From Thermoleophilia bacterium (GTDB lineage Bacteria > Actinomycetota > Thermoleophilia > Gaiellales > Gaiellaceae): a stretch of DNA of 22,182 bases. The stretch lies in NCBI GenBank assembly GCA_025934335.1, contig JAICYG010000023.1:1-22182 (forward strand), written 5' to 3'. Below are positions 21,181 through 22,182 of this stretch, piece after piece. The notes below the pieces were generated by a model. The model did no database searches, was not told the origin of the DNA, and saw nothing but the letters and a program-made list of their open reading frames with translations. Positions within the stretch are counted from its first letter, which is position 1; each line of letters starts with the position of its first letter. A program made the position numbers and the translations under genes.

Positions 21181-21810
21181 TCACGTCGTTTGGCGTAGGG
21201 ACATGCCTTCGCCGGACACGGCCGAGGCGTGGAGGAAGGGGACGAGCGGTTTCCAGCCGGCGCGGAGGACGCGCACGAGTGTCGGCGGCGTGATCAGCTC
21301 GGCCGATGCCGGCGGCCGCCGGGGCGGGCCGTAGCCGCCCGGGCGCCAGCGCTGGAGGAAGCCCGCGAGCACGAGGTGCGGCTCGCCGTCCGCGAGGACG
21401 AACGCGCCGTCCGGGAGCGATGCAGGTGCGACCGCCGCACGCGCGCCGTCGCGCTCGCCCCCGAGCTGCGCGTCGAGCTCGTCGGCGCCGCGCGCGCCCG
21501 TCAGCGAAAGCACGCGCACGTAGTCGGCGCGACGGCAGAGCGCGCACGGTCGGTGTCCCGCGGCGAACGCCGTCGCGTCGTCCAGGAAGAAGAGCCCGGT
21601 GTACTTCCCGGGCTGCGGCATCGCGGTGCGGTACCAGCCGCGGAAGGAAAGTCGGCACGCGATCCACCGGCGCGTCGCCTGCCGGCGCACGATCCGCCCG
21701 GTGCGATCGTGCAGGCACCCGCGGTTCCCGTACACGAGCCCGCGCTCGGGCACGGCGACGATCTCGCCCAGCGGCGTGACCCGGTTGCGCAACGGCACGG
21801 CCATCATCAT
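21181..21810 (-). CDS. Conserved hypothetical protein with C-x2-C pair
   Basis: The protein is 209 aa from ATG 21810, the first of three consecutive ATG codons. The frame is open upstream, but that part is low-quality and overlaps a structured leader on the other strand. The N-terminal half reads 'RVTPLGEIVAVPERG', 'YGNRGCLHD' and 'RRWIACRLSFRGWYR'. The middle has 'FFLDDATAFAAGHRPCALCRRADY', where the C-x2-C after a Gly-His recalls zinc or Ada-like fingers. The C-terminus is basic with aromatic residues. There is no signal peptide or membrane segment. I think this family recurs in actinobacteria but I know no function. Gene order gives no clue. Confidence 0.65.
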   Translation of the reverse strand: MMMAVPLRNRVTPLGEIVAVPERGLVYGNRGCLHDRTGRIVRRQATRRWIACRLSFRGWYRTAMPQPGKYTGLFFLDDATAFAAGHRPCALCRRADYVRVLSLTGARGADELDAQLGGERDGARAAVAPASLPDGAFVLADGEPHLVLAGFLQRWRPGGYGPPRRPPASAELITPPTLVRVLRAGWKPLVPFLHASAVSGEGMSLRQTT

Positions 21811-21829
21811 GATCCGACCGGGAAGGATT

Positions 21830-22046
21830 GGGGAACGGGAGGGCGAAACCCCGCGCCAGGTACGGACGTTGAAGAAGAACGACCGGCTCCGTCCGGTCGG
21901 GACGCAAGGATTTCCAGCCGAGAGCGCAGGTCGAAGGCACATTGACGGGTGAGGTCGGGCTGAGGTGCCAACTGACCCACCGACCACAGCGCGAGGCTTG
22001 ACGAAGTCGAGAGGCCGCCGGCGACAACCGGCGGCCTCTCTGTTTT
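21830..22046 (+). ncRNA. Structured leader or small RNA upstream of a secreted-protein gene
   Basis: About 215 bases without a plus-strand gene hold several stems. These are GACCGG-CTCCGT-CCGGTC at 21881-21898, an alternative CGGACG (21863-21868) with CGTCCG (21890-21895) that excludes it, GGTCGG/CCGACC at about 21953-21992, and a terminal terminator. Exclusive alternative pairings followed by a terminator and then an open frame are how riboswitches or attenuators look. Pieces such as AGGGCGAAACC and GGGACGCAAGG recall the c-di-GMP-I riboswitch core, but the essential A-G-C-C continuation is missing. Class unassigned. Confidence 0.45.
22010..22046 (+). terminator. Strong rho-independent terminator
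   Basis: AGAGGCCGCCGG (22010-22021), loop CGACAA, CCGGCGGCCTCT (22028-22039): a perfect 12-bp stem followed by CTGTTTT. It is oriented on the + strand, 57 bases before the next ATG, so it would end the leader transcript rather than a coding operon. Confidence 0.88.
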
Positions 22047-22103
22047 ACGGCCGGCTTACGTTCGCCCAACCCCACTCGTCACGCACGGGGTGAAAATGCG
22101 CGC

Positions 22104-22182
22104 ATGAGGAAGCTCCTCGTGCCCGTCGTCGCACTCGCGCTGGTCTTCGCGACCGGCGCCGCCGCGCGCAACGTCCGGCCCA
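22104..22182 (+). CDS. Secreted protein, N-terminal signal peptide only (partial)
   Basis: The gene runs off the window after 26 codons. The peptide starts M-R-K and continues with a hydrophobic core 'LLVPVVALALVFATGAAA', a typical Sec signal peptide with likely cleavage after A-A-A or A-A-A-R. Nothing of the mature protein is visible beyond a few residues. A short GTG reading at 22090 overlaps the ATG (GTG AAA ATG CGC GCA TGA), and could be a five-codon leader coupled to this start. A structured leader with terminator lies directly upstream, so expression is probably controlled by attenuation. Confidence 0.6.
   Translation, partial: MRKLLVPVVALALVFATGAAARNVRP

Noticed and set aside
21841..21909. 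Possible c-di-GMP-I (GEMM) riboswitch from AGGGCGAAACC and GGGACGCAAGG
   Set aside because: The invariant ACGCAAAGCC core is not completed, the spacing is far longer than usual and the 3' tetraloop-receptor part is missing. Reported only as an unassigned structured leader.
1..22182. CRISPR arrays, insertion sequences, prophage genes, attachment sites
   Set aside because: No spaced direct repeats, transposase, integrase or terminal inverted repeats were seen on either strand.

Overview
This is a GC-rich window with many GTG/TTG starts, few strong Shine-Dalgarno sites and tightly packed genes. The gene families point to a deep-branching actinobacterium, most likely class Thermoleophilia (Gaiellales/Solirubrobacterales-like). 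That placement is inferred from composition, protein style and the type IV pilus layout. No rRNA or other phylogenetic marker is present to prove it.

Region 1 (1-6658, + strand) is a type IV pilus assembly locus. It holds the 3' end of a pilB-like ATPase gene, a small unknown gene, the major pilin (pilA), the retraction ATPase (pilT), pilM, pilN, pilO, a membrane-anchored SPOR-domain protein where pilP would normally be, and the platform protein pilC. From pilT to pilC the genes overlap or nearly touch and look like one operon. PilM/N/O plus the SPOR protein would form the alignment complex linking the motor and platform to the cell wall.

Region 2 (6651-9414, - strand) holds a GT-C-like membrane glycosyltransferase candidate, a signal-peptidase-II-like protein that has lost an active-site Asp, and a 69-aa helical hairpin protein. 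Region 3 (9458-10820, + strand) runs divergently from it: a coiled-coil hairpin protein, a membrane coiled-coil protein, a second 75-aa hairpin protein and an unknown 125-aa protein. The 69-aa and 75-aa proteins each carry two copies of E(X)3S(X)2R(X)3H(X)3[D/A]. This is nearly the cyclic-di-GMP signature of the actinobacterial anti-sigma factor RsiG, E(X)3S(X)2R(X)3Q(X)3D. They sit next to a membrane GGDEF/HD-GYP enzyme (10813-12840, - strand) that could make and break c-di-GMP. A stand-alone MshEN c-di-GMP-binding domain fused to a coiled coil lies at 16129-17010. The window therefore combines a pilus machine, a c-di-GMP enzyme and two kinds of likely c-di-GMP effector. I regard this as its most interesting content.

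Region 4 (12873-22182) is mixed housekeeping and accessory content: tRNA-Tyr, a geranylgeranyl-reductase-family flavoprotein, a secreted M23 peptidase, a small membrane protein, the MshEN protein, a cytoplasmic sulfite-oxidase-like molybdoenzyme, a small Cys/His protein, a sugar-porter MFS transporter with a fused C-terminal winged-helix-like domain, a membrane-anchored glycosidase-like protein and an unknown Cys-containing protein. The window ends with a structured leader, a strong intrinsic terminator and the start of a secreted protein. I saw no insertion sequence, phage gene, CRISPR array or replication origin.
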